From the NCBI RefSeq assembly GCF_003686955.1, contig NZ_RCVM01000012.1, positions 1-64,000 of the forward strand: a stretch of 64,000 nt of DNA, in the 5' to 3' direction. The translations under genes were made by a program, and so were the position numbers. Shown here piece after piece: positions 57,913 through 64,000 of this stretch. The notes under the pieces were generated by a model. The model saw nothing but the letters and a program-made list of their open reading frames with translations, had not been told where the DNA came from and did no database searches. The stretch comes from Streptococcus hillyeri (GTDB lineage: Bacteria > Bacillota > Bacilli > Lactobacillales > Streptococcaceae). Numbering within the stretch: position 1 is the stretch's first letter; each line of letters begins with the position of its first letter.

Positions 57913-57947
57913 GTCTGAAATATCACAGTTTATTTGCTAAAAATTTC

Positions 57948-58916
57948 TTAATCTACCCAGATGTCTTCAAAGGCTACAGACAAGTCTGGATCTGGACTGT
58001 TTTGTGCAAATTCGTAAGCATCGTCAACTTCTTTTTTCACTTGTGCTTGGATGGCATCAAGTTCTTCATCAGTAGCAATACCTTCTGCTGTCAAGTATTG
58101 ACGGTATTTGATCATTGGATCTTTTTTCTTCCACTCATCAACTTCTTCTTTCGTACGGTAAACACCTGCATCCGCAGTTGAGTGACCAAACCAACGGTAA
58201 GATTCAACCTCAACAATCGCTGGTCCGTTACCACCACGAACGTGTTCAACAGCTTTGCCCATTGTTTCATAGACGGCAAGAACATCGTTACCATCTTCAC
58301 AGTAGAAACCTGGGATACCATAAGCCTCAGCACGAGTGTAGAGGTGAGGCGTGTTTGTTGCGTTTTCGATACTCATTGAGATACCGTAACGGTTGTTGAT
58401 GATAAAGAAGATAACTGGCAATTTCCATGTTGCTGCCATGTTAACAGACTCGTGGAATGATCCTTCGTTAGTCGCACCATCTCCAGAGAAAGCCACAACG
58501 ATATTCTTAGTTCCTTTATATTGTTGTGTCAAGGCTGCACCAACAGCCATCGCATAACCACCACCAACGATACCGTTAGTACCGTAGTTACCTTTAGCAA
58601 AGTCAGCAACGTGCATTGAACCACCACGGCCTTTTGAAACACCAGTTGCTTTACCAGCAAGCTCAGCCATCATAGCATTCAAATCCATGTCTTGAGCAAT
58701 TGATTGACCATGCCCACGGTGGTTAGAGAAGAAAATATCATCGTAGCTCAAGTGTTGAACCGCACCCACGTTAGCAGCTTCTTCACCAACTGAAAAGTGA
58801 GTCATCCCTTGTACGAAACCACGACGAACAAGTTTGTTGATACGCATATCAAATTCACGAATGCGTTCCATTTTCAGAAACATTTCTAAATGTTGTTCTT
58901 TTGAAAGTGTTACCAT
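57948..58916 (-). CDS. pdhA: Pyruvate dehydrogenase E1 component, α subunit
   Basis: The 322-residue protein has the thiamine diphosphate motif GDGATNEGSFHESVNMAATW, RGHGQSIAQDMDLNAMMAELAGKATG and the phosphorylation-loop-like RYRTKEEV region replaced by YRTKEEVDEWK. It starts the pdhABCD operon. The ATG at 58916 has GGAGG 5 bases before it. Acetoin dehydrogenase is an alternative name in some streptococcal annotation, but gene order and E2 domains fit pyruvate dehydrogenase. Confidence 0.95.
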   Translation of the reverse strand: MVTLSKEQHLEMFLKMERIREFDMRINKLVRRGFVQGMTHFSVGEEAANVGAVQHLSYDDIFFSNHRGHGQSIAQDMDLNAMMAELAGKATGVSKGRGGSMHVADFAKGNYGTNGIVGGGYAMAVGAALTQQYKGTKNIVVAFSGDGATNEGSFHESVNMAATWKLPVIFFIINNRYGISMSIENATNTPHLYTRAEAYGIPGFYCEDGNDVLAVYETMGKAVEHVRGGNGPAIVEVESYRWFGHSTADAGVYRTKEEVDEWKKKDPMIKYRQYLTAEGIATDEELDAIQAQVKKEVDDAYEFAQNSPDPDLSVAFEDIWVD

Positions 58917-58929
58917 TACGGCCTCCATT

Positions 58930-59027
58930 TAATCATATTACCCCAATATGATATTCTTTTTTTTCACAAAGTGCAAATTTTTGAACCGCTTATTTTTAGC
59001 ATATTCCACCCTTTGTAAACGCTGTTA
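58930..59027 (-). promoter_or_regulatory. pdh leader hairpin and cre-like site
   Basis: ATCATATT/AATATGAT (near 58933-58953) forms a leader stem close to the pdhA start. TGTAAACGCTGTTA (59014-59027, plus strand) fits the cre consensus with one mismatch near its end. A TTTACA that overlaps it could be the -35 box; the -10 is unclear. Confidence 0.5.
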
Positions 59028-59060
59028 TAGTTAGTGATTTCACAAACTTTTTAGGCGAAC

Positions 59061-59090
59061 AAAAAACCTGAGAACTCCTCTCAGGCATTT
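59061..59090 (-). terminator. Terminator after the amino-acid binding lipoprotein gene
   Basis: On the minus strand CCTGAGA and TCTCAGG surround a 5-base loop, followed by TTTTTTG. Confidence 0.85.
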
Positions 59091-59094
59091 TGAC

Positions 59095-59907
59095 TTATTC
59101 AGCAGATAGTGATAACTCATAGGCTTCTTGAACAAAAGTATCGATTTTACCAGATGCTTTCAATTCTTCAATCACTTCATTGACAGCCTTTTTAAGTGAC
59201 TCACTTCCTTTGGCCATAGCTACCGCACTTCCTGGCTCGCTATCATCTTCTTTTAGGGGAATCTCAGCAATGACTAAATCATCATTTTGAGAGACATAAC
59301 CTTTAGCAATTGTCTCTTCCAAGACCACTGCATCGAGTTTTCCTGTTTTCAACTCGTTAATCATTTCAGTGACTTGAACCAAAGATACCAAGTGCCCTTC
59401 AGACAATTGTTCTGTTACAATCGGTTCTTGAATCGAACCTTTTTGTGCCCCAATTGATTTACCAGATAGGCTAGCGGCTGTATTGTATTTTTCCAAGTTC
59501 TCTTTTTTAATTAAAACGATGTTTTTTGCATTGTAGTACACATCTGAGAAATCAAACGTTTTTGCACGCTCCTCAGTCGCAGAAATTCCTGAGATTGCAA
59601 TGTCAGCTTTCTTAGAAGAAAGACTAGCTAACACATTGTTAAATGACATTGGTGACAATTCAACTTCGACACCCAATTTATCTGCAATTGCCTTAGCAAT
59701 TTCCACATCGGCTCCGACGATTGTATCTTTGCCATCCACCAAGGTTTTGAACTCAAAAGGAGCATAATCAGGACTCAAAGCCACCACTAATTTCCCCTTA
59801 TCCTGAACATCCTTCAAAGAAGTGTCCTCTTTGCTACTAGAGCTACCACAAGCTGACAAGGTTAATGCTAAAAATCCTGCCATGACATAAGTTAATAATT
59901 TTTTCAT
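59095..59907 (-). CDS. Amino acid ABC transporter substrate-binding lipoprotein
   Basis: The 270-residue protein has lipobox LSAC (C20) and a family 3 solute-binding domain (LVVALSPDYAPFEF, GADVEIAKAIADKLGVEVEL, ISGISATEERAKTFDFSDVYY). It binds an amino acid; the promoter shares an ArgR-like motif with argGH, so arginine or a related basic amino acid is the best guess. It has no permease or ATPase beside it and ends in its own terminator. Confidence 0.88.
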   Translation of the reverse strand: MKKLLTYVMAGFLALTLSACGSSSSKEDTSLKDVQDKGKLVVALSPDYAPFEFKTLVDGKDTIVGADVEIAKAIADKLGVEVELSPMSFNNVLASLSSKKADIAISGISATEERAKTFDFSDVYYNAKNIVLIKKENLEKYNTAASLSGKSIGAQKGSIQEPIVTEQLSEGHLVSLVQVTEMINELKTGKLDAVVLEETIAKGYVSQNDDLVIAEIPLKEDDSEPGSAVAMAKGSESLKKAVNEVIEELKASGKIDTFVQEAYELSLSAE

Positions 59908-59947
59908 AATTCCAACCTTTTCTTTGTATTTTTATTATCGTATATGT

Positions 59948-59976
59948 ATTTTATGTTATATTTATTCAAATGTCAA
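59948..59976 (-). promoter_or_regulatory. Promoter of the binding lipoprotein gene with ARG-box-like motif
   Basis: TTGACA (59976-59971), a 17-bp spacer and TAAAAT (59953-59948). GAATAAATAT (59967-59958) lies 3 bp after the -35 box, exactly as in the argGH promoter. Confidence 0.65.
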
Positions 59977-60043
59977 CCCCTTATTCTATATTTTTTCAAA
60001 AAAATAAAAATCCTGCCAATAATGACAGAATCTATAAAGTTGA

Positions 60044-60652
60044 TTAGTTAAGAGCTGCAAGAAGAGCTTCTGCTTGTTTGTTAAGGTCTGCAAGAACTTC
60101 TTCTGTTGCAACGTATTGACCATCTGCCCAAGCTGAATCGTTAACTTTTGAGAAAGTCACTTGATCAACGAATTGTGTACGGATAAATGGCATCAAGTTA
60201 CGGAAGGCATCTGCTACTTGCTCGTGTCCACCGTTAGCTAAAACAGATACGGTTGATACTTTATCTTGAAGTGCTGACGCACCAGTAGTATCAGAAAGAT
60301 CAATCGCACGGCTTAACCAGTCAAGCAAGTTTTTCAATGAACCTGGGATAGCAAAGTTGTATGCTGGTGAGAAAATCCAGATAGCATCTGCTGCAACAAC
60401 TGCATCACGTACAGCTTGAACAGCTGGCAATACTGGTGTTTCAAGATCTTGTGAAAAAACAGGAACCTCTTTCCAGTTGAGGTAAGAAACGTTTGCTTTA
60501 CCTTCTAAAACTTTTTCAGCATTTGCTGCTAGTTGATGGTTAAATGAGCCTTCACGGAGTGAACCAACGATAAATAGAATGTTTTTCATAGATTTTTCCT
60601 CTTCTTTTTTATTGATATTGAAAAATGATTTGATAGTGTTGATGATTGACAT
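60044..60652 (-). CDS. NAD(P)H-dependent FMN reductase
   Basis: The flavodoxin-like domain starts at MKNILFIVGSLREGSFNHQLA and continues with WIFSPAYNFAIPGSLKNLLDWLSR and VSVLANGGHEQ. It reduces flavin or quinones with NAD(P)H. Two starts are possible: 60652 with AGAAGGAGACGTC, adding MSIINTIKSFFNINKKEEEK, or 60589 with GAGGAAAAATCT. Both have good SDs and share the frame. Two copies of a MarR-type operator lie in its promoter region. Confidence 0.85.
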   Translation of the reverse strand: MSIINTIKSFFNINKKEEEKSMKNILFIVGSLREGSFNHQLAANAEKVLEGKANVSYLNWKEVPVFSQDLETPVLPAVQAVRDAVVAADAIWIFSPAYNFAIPGSLKNLLDWLSRAIDLSDTTGASALQDKVSTVSVLANGGHEQVADAFRNLMPFIRTQFVDQVTFSKVNDSAWADGQYVATEEVLADLNKQAEALLAALN

Positions 60653-60670
60653 GACGTCTCCTTCTAAAAA

Positions 60671-60729
60671 CACTACATAGTAATGTTATGGCACCATATT
60701 ATCACTACTTAGTAATATAGTCAACCCAT
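60671..60729 (-). promoter_or_regulatory. Flavin reductase promoter with two MarR-type operators
   Basis: TTGACT and TAATAT, 17 bp apart, flank CACTACTTAGTAATA (60703-60717). A second copy CACTACATAGTAATG (60671-60685) lies downstream of the start site. The core ACTA-NN-TAGT is palindromic. Confidence 0.75.
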
Positions 60730-60733
60730 TTGC

Positions 60734-61159
60734 TCAACAATTTTTAAATTTCTTAAGTAAGTCAATCAGCTGCACCTGCTCATCTGGTGACAAAACAGCA
60801 AATGTCTCCTCAACTTTTTCAATATGGGCTGGTAAAGCTGCCGCAATAACCTCTCTTCCTTGATCTGTCAAATCAATCCAAAAAGCACGTTTATCATTAG
60901 GACAAGCAGTCTTATTTATCCAACCCTTTTTCTCCATATTTTTAATGACCACAGTCATATTGCCAGAAGTAGCTAGTGTACTATCAATCAAATCACCAAT
61001 TTTCATACTGCCTTTAGCATAAAGGACATCTAAAACACCAAACTGAGCAGGTGTCAATTCAAACTCCTTAAAACTTTCTGAAACCTTAGCATCAATCGTA
61101 CGAAATGCCTTACGAAGAACCACCATTGACTTGACTGCATTATTCTTAAAATTCGGCAT
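60734..61159 (-). CDS. MarR-family transcription regulator
   Basis: The 141-residue protein has the winged helix LTPAQFGVLDVLYAKGSMKIGDLIDSTLATSGNMTVVIKNMEKKGWINKTACPNDKRAFWIDLTDQG. It lies directly upstream of the flavin reductase gene, and three copies of one operator sit in front of both genes. It probably represses both and responds to a quinone- or thiol-type signal; C107 and the C-terminal cysteine could be sensors, but this is inference. Confidence 0.88.
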   Translation of the reverse strand: MPNFKNNAVKSMVVLRKAFRTIDAKVSESFKEFELTPAQFGVLDVLYAKGSMKIGDLIDSTLATSGNMTVVIKNMEKKGWINKTACPNDKRAFWIDLTDQGREVIAAALPAHIEKVEETFAVLSPDEQVQLIDLLKKFKNC

Positions 61160-61170
61160 AAAACCTCCTT

Positions 61171-61185
61171 TATTACTATTTAGTG
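61171..61185 (-). promoter_or_regulatory. MarR-type operator in front of its own gene
   Basis: The minus strand reads CACTAAATAGTAATA, matching the two operators before the flavin reductase gene at 13 of 15 or more positions. It directly precedes the SD of the marR gene, which fits autorepression. Confidence 0.7.
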
Positions 61186-61217
61186 CTATTCTATCAAAGA
61201 ACAGCTATTTAAACAAG

Positions 61218-61244
61218 AAAAAACAGCTCTCACGAACTGTTTTC
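61218..61244 (-). terminator. Terminator after polC
   Basis: On the minus strand AAAACAG and CTGTTTT close a 10-base loop, and TTTTTCTTG follows. It lies immediately after the polC stop. Confidence 0.78.
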
Positions 61245-64000
61245 TTAAAATAAGTCATCAAATAAACTTAATTGGTTATCCTCTGGCATATTACCCAAGA
61301 TGCCCATTTCATCTAATTTTTCAACAAGAGTCGATGATAAACCACCTCGTTTACGCAATTCTGTCTTAGAAAGAAATTCCCCTTCTGCACGCGCCGCAAC
61401 TAGTTGCTTCGCAACGTTTTCCCCCAATCCCTCAAGAGCTACAAATGGTGGAATCAAGGTATCTCCTTCAATCAAGAAGTCAATTGCATCTGATTTATAC
61501 AAATCTAGTTGCCCAAACTTAAAACCACGCTCTAACATCTCATTGACAATTTCAAGAGTGGTAAACAAGTCATTTTCAACATTACTTGCCTCATTACGCT
61601 GGCGTTTTTCAGTAATGTCCTTCATACGAGCCTTGACTGCATCCAGACCTGCACACATGGTTTTCAATTCAAAAGCTTTCGCACGGATAGAGAAGTAAGC
61701 ACAGTAATACATGATCGGATGATGAACCTTGAAGTAAGCCACCCGCAAAGCCATCAAAACATAAGCTGCCGCGTGAGCTTTCGGGAACATGTACTTGATT
61801 TTACCACAGGATTCAATATACCAATCAGGAACATTGTTATCACGCATGGCTTGAATATAACCATTACGCTCCTCCTCAGAGATTTTCAGCCACATCCCTT
61901 TACGAACCCGCTCCATGATGTTAAAGGCCATCTTAGGAGGAAGTCCCGCATGCATCAGATAAACCATGATATCGTCACGACACCCAATAACCGTTTTCAG
62001 CGTTGCAATCCCTTGCTTGATCAAATCTTGTGCGTTTCCAAGCCAAACGTCCGTACCATGTGATAGCCCTGATAACTGTAACAATTCCGCAAAGGTTGTC
62101 GGTTTGGTTTCTTCAACCATGCCTCGAACAAAGTTCGTTCCAAACTCAGGAATTCCTAACATACCAGTCGGTGTTCCAATTTGCTCTGGTGTCACCCCAA
62201 GAATCTCTGTTCCAGAGAACAAAGCCATTACGCCTGGATCATCAGCTAAAATGTCCTTAGGATCAATGCCCGATAAATCTTGCAACTTACGCACCATGGT
62301 AGGATCATCATGTCCCAGAACATCGAGTTTCAAAACATTTTCATCAATATCATGGAAGTTAAAGTGAGTAGTCTGCCAAGCCGCGTTCACATCATCAGCA
62401 GGGTATTGAACAGGTGTAAAATCATAAACATCCATATAATCAGGAATAACAACGATACCACCAGGGTGTTGTCCCGTGTTTCGCTTAACACCTGCCGCAC
62501 CTTTTGCCAAACGGTCAACTTCAGCGTCACGGTAAAATTTACCATAATCACGCTCATAGCCCTTAACAAACCCATAAGCCGTCTTATCTGCAACTGTACC
62601 TACTGTACCTGCACGAAAAGCGTATTCTTCTCCAAAAATATCACGCACATCCAAATGGGCACTTGGCTGATCATCACCCGAAAAGTTCAAATCGATATCA
62701 GGAACCTTATCCCCATCAAAACCAAGGAAGGTCTCAAAGGGAATATCCTGCCCATCCTTTTTATAGAGCGTTCCACATTCTGGACAATCCTTATTAGGTA
62801 AATCATATCCCGAACCATAAGAACCATCCGTGATAAACTCACTATGTTGACAATTTGGACAAACATAATGCGGTGGCATCGGGTTAACTTCCGTAATCCC
62901 AATCATCGTTGCAACAAAACTTGACCCAACAGAACCACGTGAACCAACCAAATAACCACGCTCATTCGAACGATTTACCAGCATCTGAGAAGCCAGATAG
63001 ATCACCGCAAACCCATTACCTAGGATAGAGGTCAATTCCTTCTCAATCCGCAAATCAATAATATCAGGCAACGGATTACCATAAATCTCAAACGCCTTTT
63101 GATAAGTCATCTCAGCAACCGTTTCTTCCGCCTGCGGGATATAAGGCGTATAGAGGTCTCCCTTAACCACTTCAACCTCTTCAATAATGTCCGCAAAAGC
63201 ATTGGTATTGGTCACGACAACCTCATAAGCCAATTCTTCACCAAGAAAGGCAAAATCATCAAGCATCTCATTTGTCGTACGAAAATGAGCTTCTGGTAGC
63301 GGAGCAGGCTGAGCATTCTCACCACGACCAATGGTCCTGTTAATCAAAGCCCCCTGTCCCAAACTACGGACAATAATTTCACGATAAATCGCATCTTCAG
63401 GCTCTAAATAATGCACATTCCCAGTTGCCATAACTGGCTTGTCTGCACGACGCCCAACCTCAATCAAATCTTTAATCACTTGCTGAACAGCAGCTTCATC
63501 CTTGATTAAATCTTTAGCAATCAACGGCGCATAGATGGCTGGCGGCATAATCTCAATAAAATCATAATAGTTAGCCACCTCTACAGCTGCCTCAATACCA
63601 GACGATAACAAGGTGTCAAACACTTCCCCTTCTGAGCAAGCCGTCCCCAATAACAAGCCCTCACGATGCGCATCCAAAACCGTTCTTGGAATACGGGCCA
63701 CCCCTTCAAAATACTTCACATTAGAAAGAGAAACCAATTTGAAAATATTCTTTAAACCAACCTGATTTTGCACATAGATGGTCACATGCTTCACACGAGC
63801 CTTCTTATAAGAATCCTCAGCAATCAATTTTGTATTGAGTTCAGATAAATCCGTAATGCCATGACGATCCAAAACATCATTGATAAAAATAAAGAGCAAG
63901 CGACCTGTAGCTTCCGCATCATAATTGGCCATATGGTGATGCTCCAACGACACTTGAAAACGTTTCGTCAAAGGTCCCAAACCATGACGTTTAAATTCTG
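61245..64000 (-). CDS. polC: DNA polymerase III PolC, 3' part (start beyond the right edge)
   Basis: The open frame runs off the window; about 918 C-terminal residues are present of the roughly 1,465 usual for the family. Visible parts are the end of the proofreading exonuclease ([35 protein letters not shown]), the second part of the PHP-type domain, the zinc site CPNCQHSEF...NKDCPECG, the catalytic palm with [11 protein letters not shown], and the thumb/finger region [18 protein letters not shown]. This is the main replicative polymerase of low-GC Gram-positives. It ends with a terminator and is not coupled to marR. Confidence 0.96.
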   Translation of the reverse strand, partial: EFKRHGLGPLTKRFQVSLEHHHMANYDAEATGRLLFIFINDVLDRHGITDLSELNTKLIAEDSYKKARVKHVTIYVQNQVGLKNIFKLVSLSNVKYFEGVARIPRTVLDAHREGLLLGTACSEGEVFDTLLSSGIEAAVEVANYYDFIEIMPPAIYAPLIAKDLIKDEAAVQQVIKDLIEVGRRADKPVMATGNVHYLEPEDAIYREIIVRSLGQGALINRTIGRGENAQPAPLPEAHFRTTNEMLDDFAFLGEELAYEVVVTNTNAFADIIEEVEVVKGDLYTPYIPQAEETVAEMTYQKAFEIYGNPLPDIIDLRIEKELTSILGNGFAVIYLASQMLVNRSNERGYLVGSRGSVGSSFVATMIGITEVNPMPPHYVCPNCQHSEFITDGSYGSGYDLPNKDCPECGTLYKKDGQDIPFETFLGFDGDKVPDIDLNFSGDDQPSAHLDVRDIFGEEYAFRAGTVGTVADKTAYGFVKGYERDYGKFYRDAEVDRLAKGAAGVKRNTGQHPGGIVVIPDYMDVYDFTPVQYPADDVNAAWQTTHFNFHDIDENVLKLDVLGHDDPTMVRKLQDLSGIDPKDILADDPGVMALFSGTEILGVTPEQIGTPTGMLGIPEFGTNFVRGMVEETKPTTFAELLQLSGLSHGTDVWLGNAQDLIKQGIATLKTVIGCRDDIMVYLMHAGLPPKMAFNIMERVRKGMWLKISEEERNGYIQAMRDNNVPDWYIESCGKIKYMFPKAHAAAYVLMALRVAYFKVHHPIMYYCAYFSIRAKAFELKTMCAGLDAVKARMKDITEKRQRNEASNVENDLFTTLEIVNEMLERGFKFGQLDLYKSDAIDFLIEGDTLIPPFVALEGLGENVAKQLVAARAEGEFLSKTELRKRGGLSSTLVEKLDEMGILGNMPEDNQLSLFDDLF

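Overview
The window is a low-GC Firmicute chromosome and almost certainly a Streptococcus. Supporting signs are pflB, a competence-type ssbB behind a ComX box (TACGAATA), the heat-shock operon hrcA-grpE-dnaK-dnaJ behind two CIRCE operators, a pyruvate dehydrogenase operon whose E3 subunit carries its own lipoyl domain, a PolC-type replicative polymerase, strong AGGAGG Shine-Dalgarno (SD) sites and BOX-like dispersed repeats. Possession of argGH, a catecholate-type siderophore transporter and a class B sortase narrows the choice, but I do not name a species. No phage, insertion sequence with transposase, rRNA, tRNA or CRISPR array was seen.

Layout. 1-4.2 kb: comEB and pepP, two small membrane proteins and yaaA. 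4.3-11.5 kb: dinB, pflB, ssbB, a methyltransferase, tig and an MscS channel. 11.8-16.0 kb: a vitamin B6 block (truA-pdxK-pdxU-like-TIGR01440) facing a divergent MocR/PdxR regulator. 16.3-22.3 kb: a secreted protein behind a palindromic operator, an amino-acid ABC binding protein and permease, an amidase, and a large unrecognised membrane protein with four extracellular repeats. 22.6-28.3 kb: the HrcA regulon, with unusually long structured gaps around dnaK and dnaJ. 29-31.2 kb: an AbrB/Doc toxin-antitoxin pair with a frameshifted toxin, and a class B sortase with a small secreted protein ending in LPKTSAVK. 31.8-40.5 kb: a phosphatase, a zinc alcohol dehydrogenase with a frameshifted MerR/NmlR-type regulator, an unknown gene, an NmrA-type reductase, a DinB-superfamily protein and a MarR-controlled osmoprotectant transporter. 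40.6-48.2 kb: PFL/ACT pair, argGH, a lipoprotein, lplA, and a PadR/DUF4097 pair. 48.6-52.3 kb: siderophore uptake operon. 53.1-58.9 kb: pdhABCD. 59-64 kb: an amino-acid binding lipoprotein, a MarR-controlled flavin reductase, and the 3' part of polC.

How the genes work together. PflB and the Pdh complex are alternative routes from pyruvate to acetyl-CoA; both have a CcpA-type cre candidate upstream, and LplA would supply the lipoyl groups of E2 and E3. argGH and the binding lipoprotein at 59.1-59.9 kb share an identical 10-mer at the same place inside their promoters, which suggests common ArgR control.

The most unusual content lies outside genes. Two related families of intergenic DNA recur: (i) BOX-like elements with terminal inverted repeats (480-824, 11599-11679, 32649-32745, 52788-53026, and a left end near 28425), and (ii) modular arrays of short hairpins (in the dnaK-dnaJ and grpE-dnaK gaps, upstream of hrcA, upstream of the siderophore operon and inside the pdh operon). 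Several hairpins keep their pairing while changing sequence between copies. dnaK and dnaJ each have a long hairpin lying between the only SD-like sequence and the start codon, a candidate for an undescribed cis-acting RNA.
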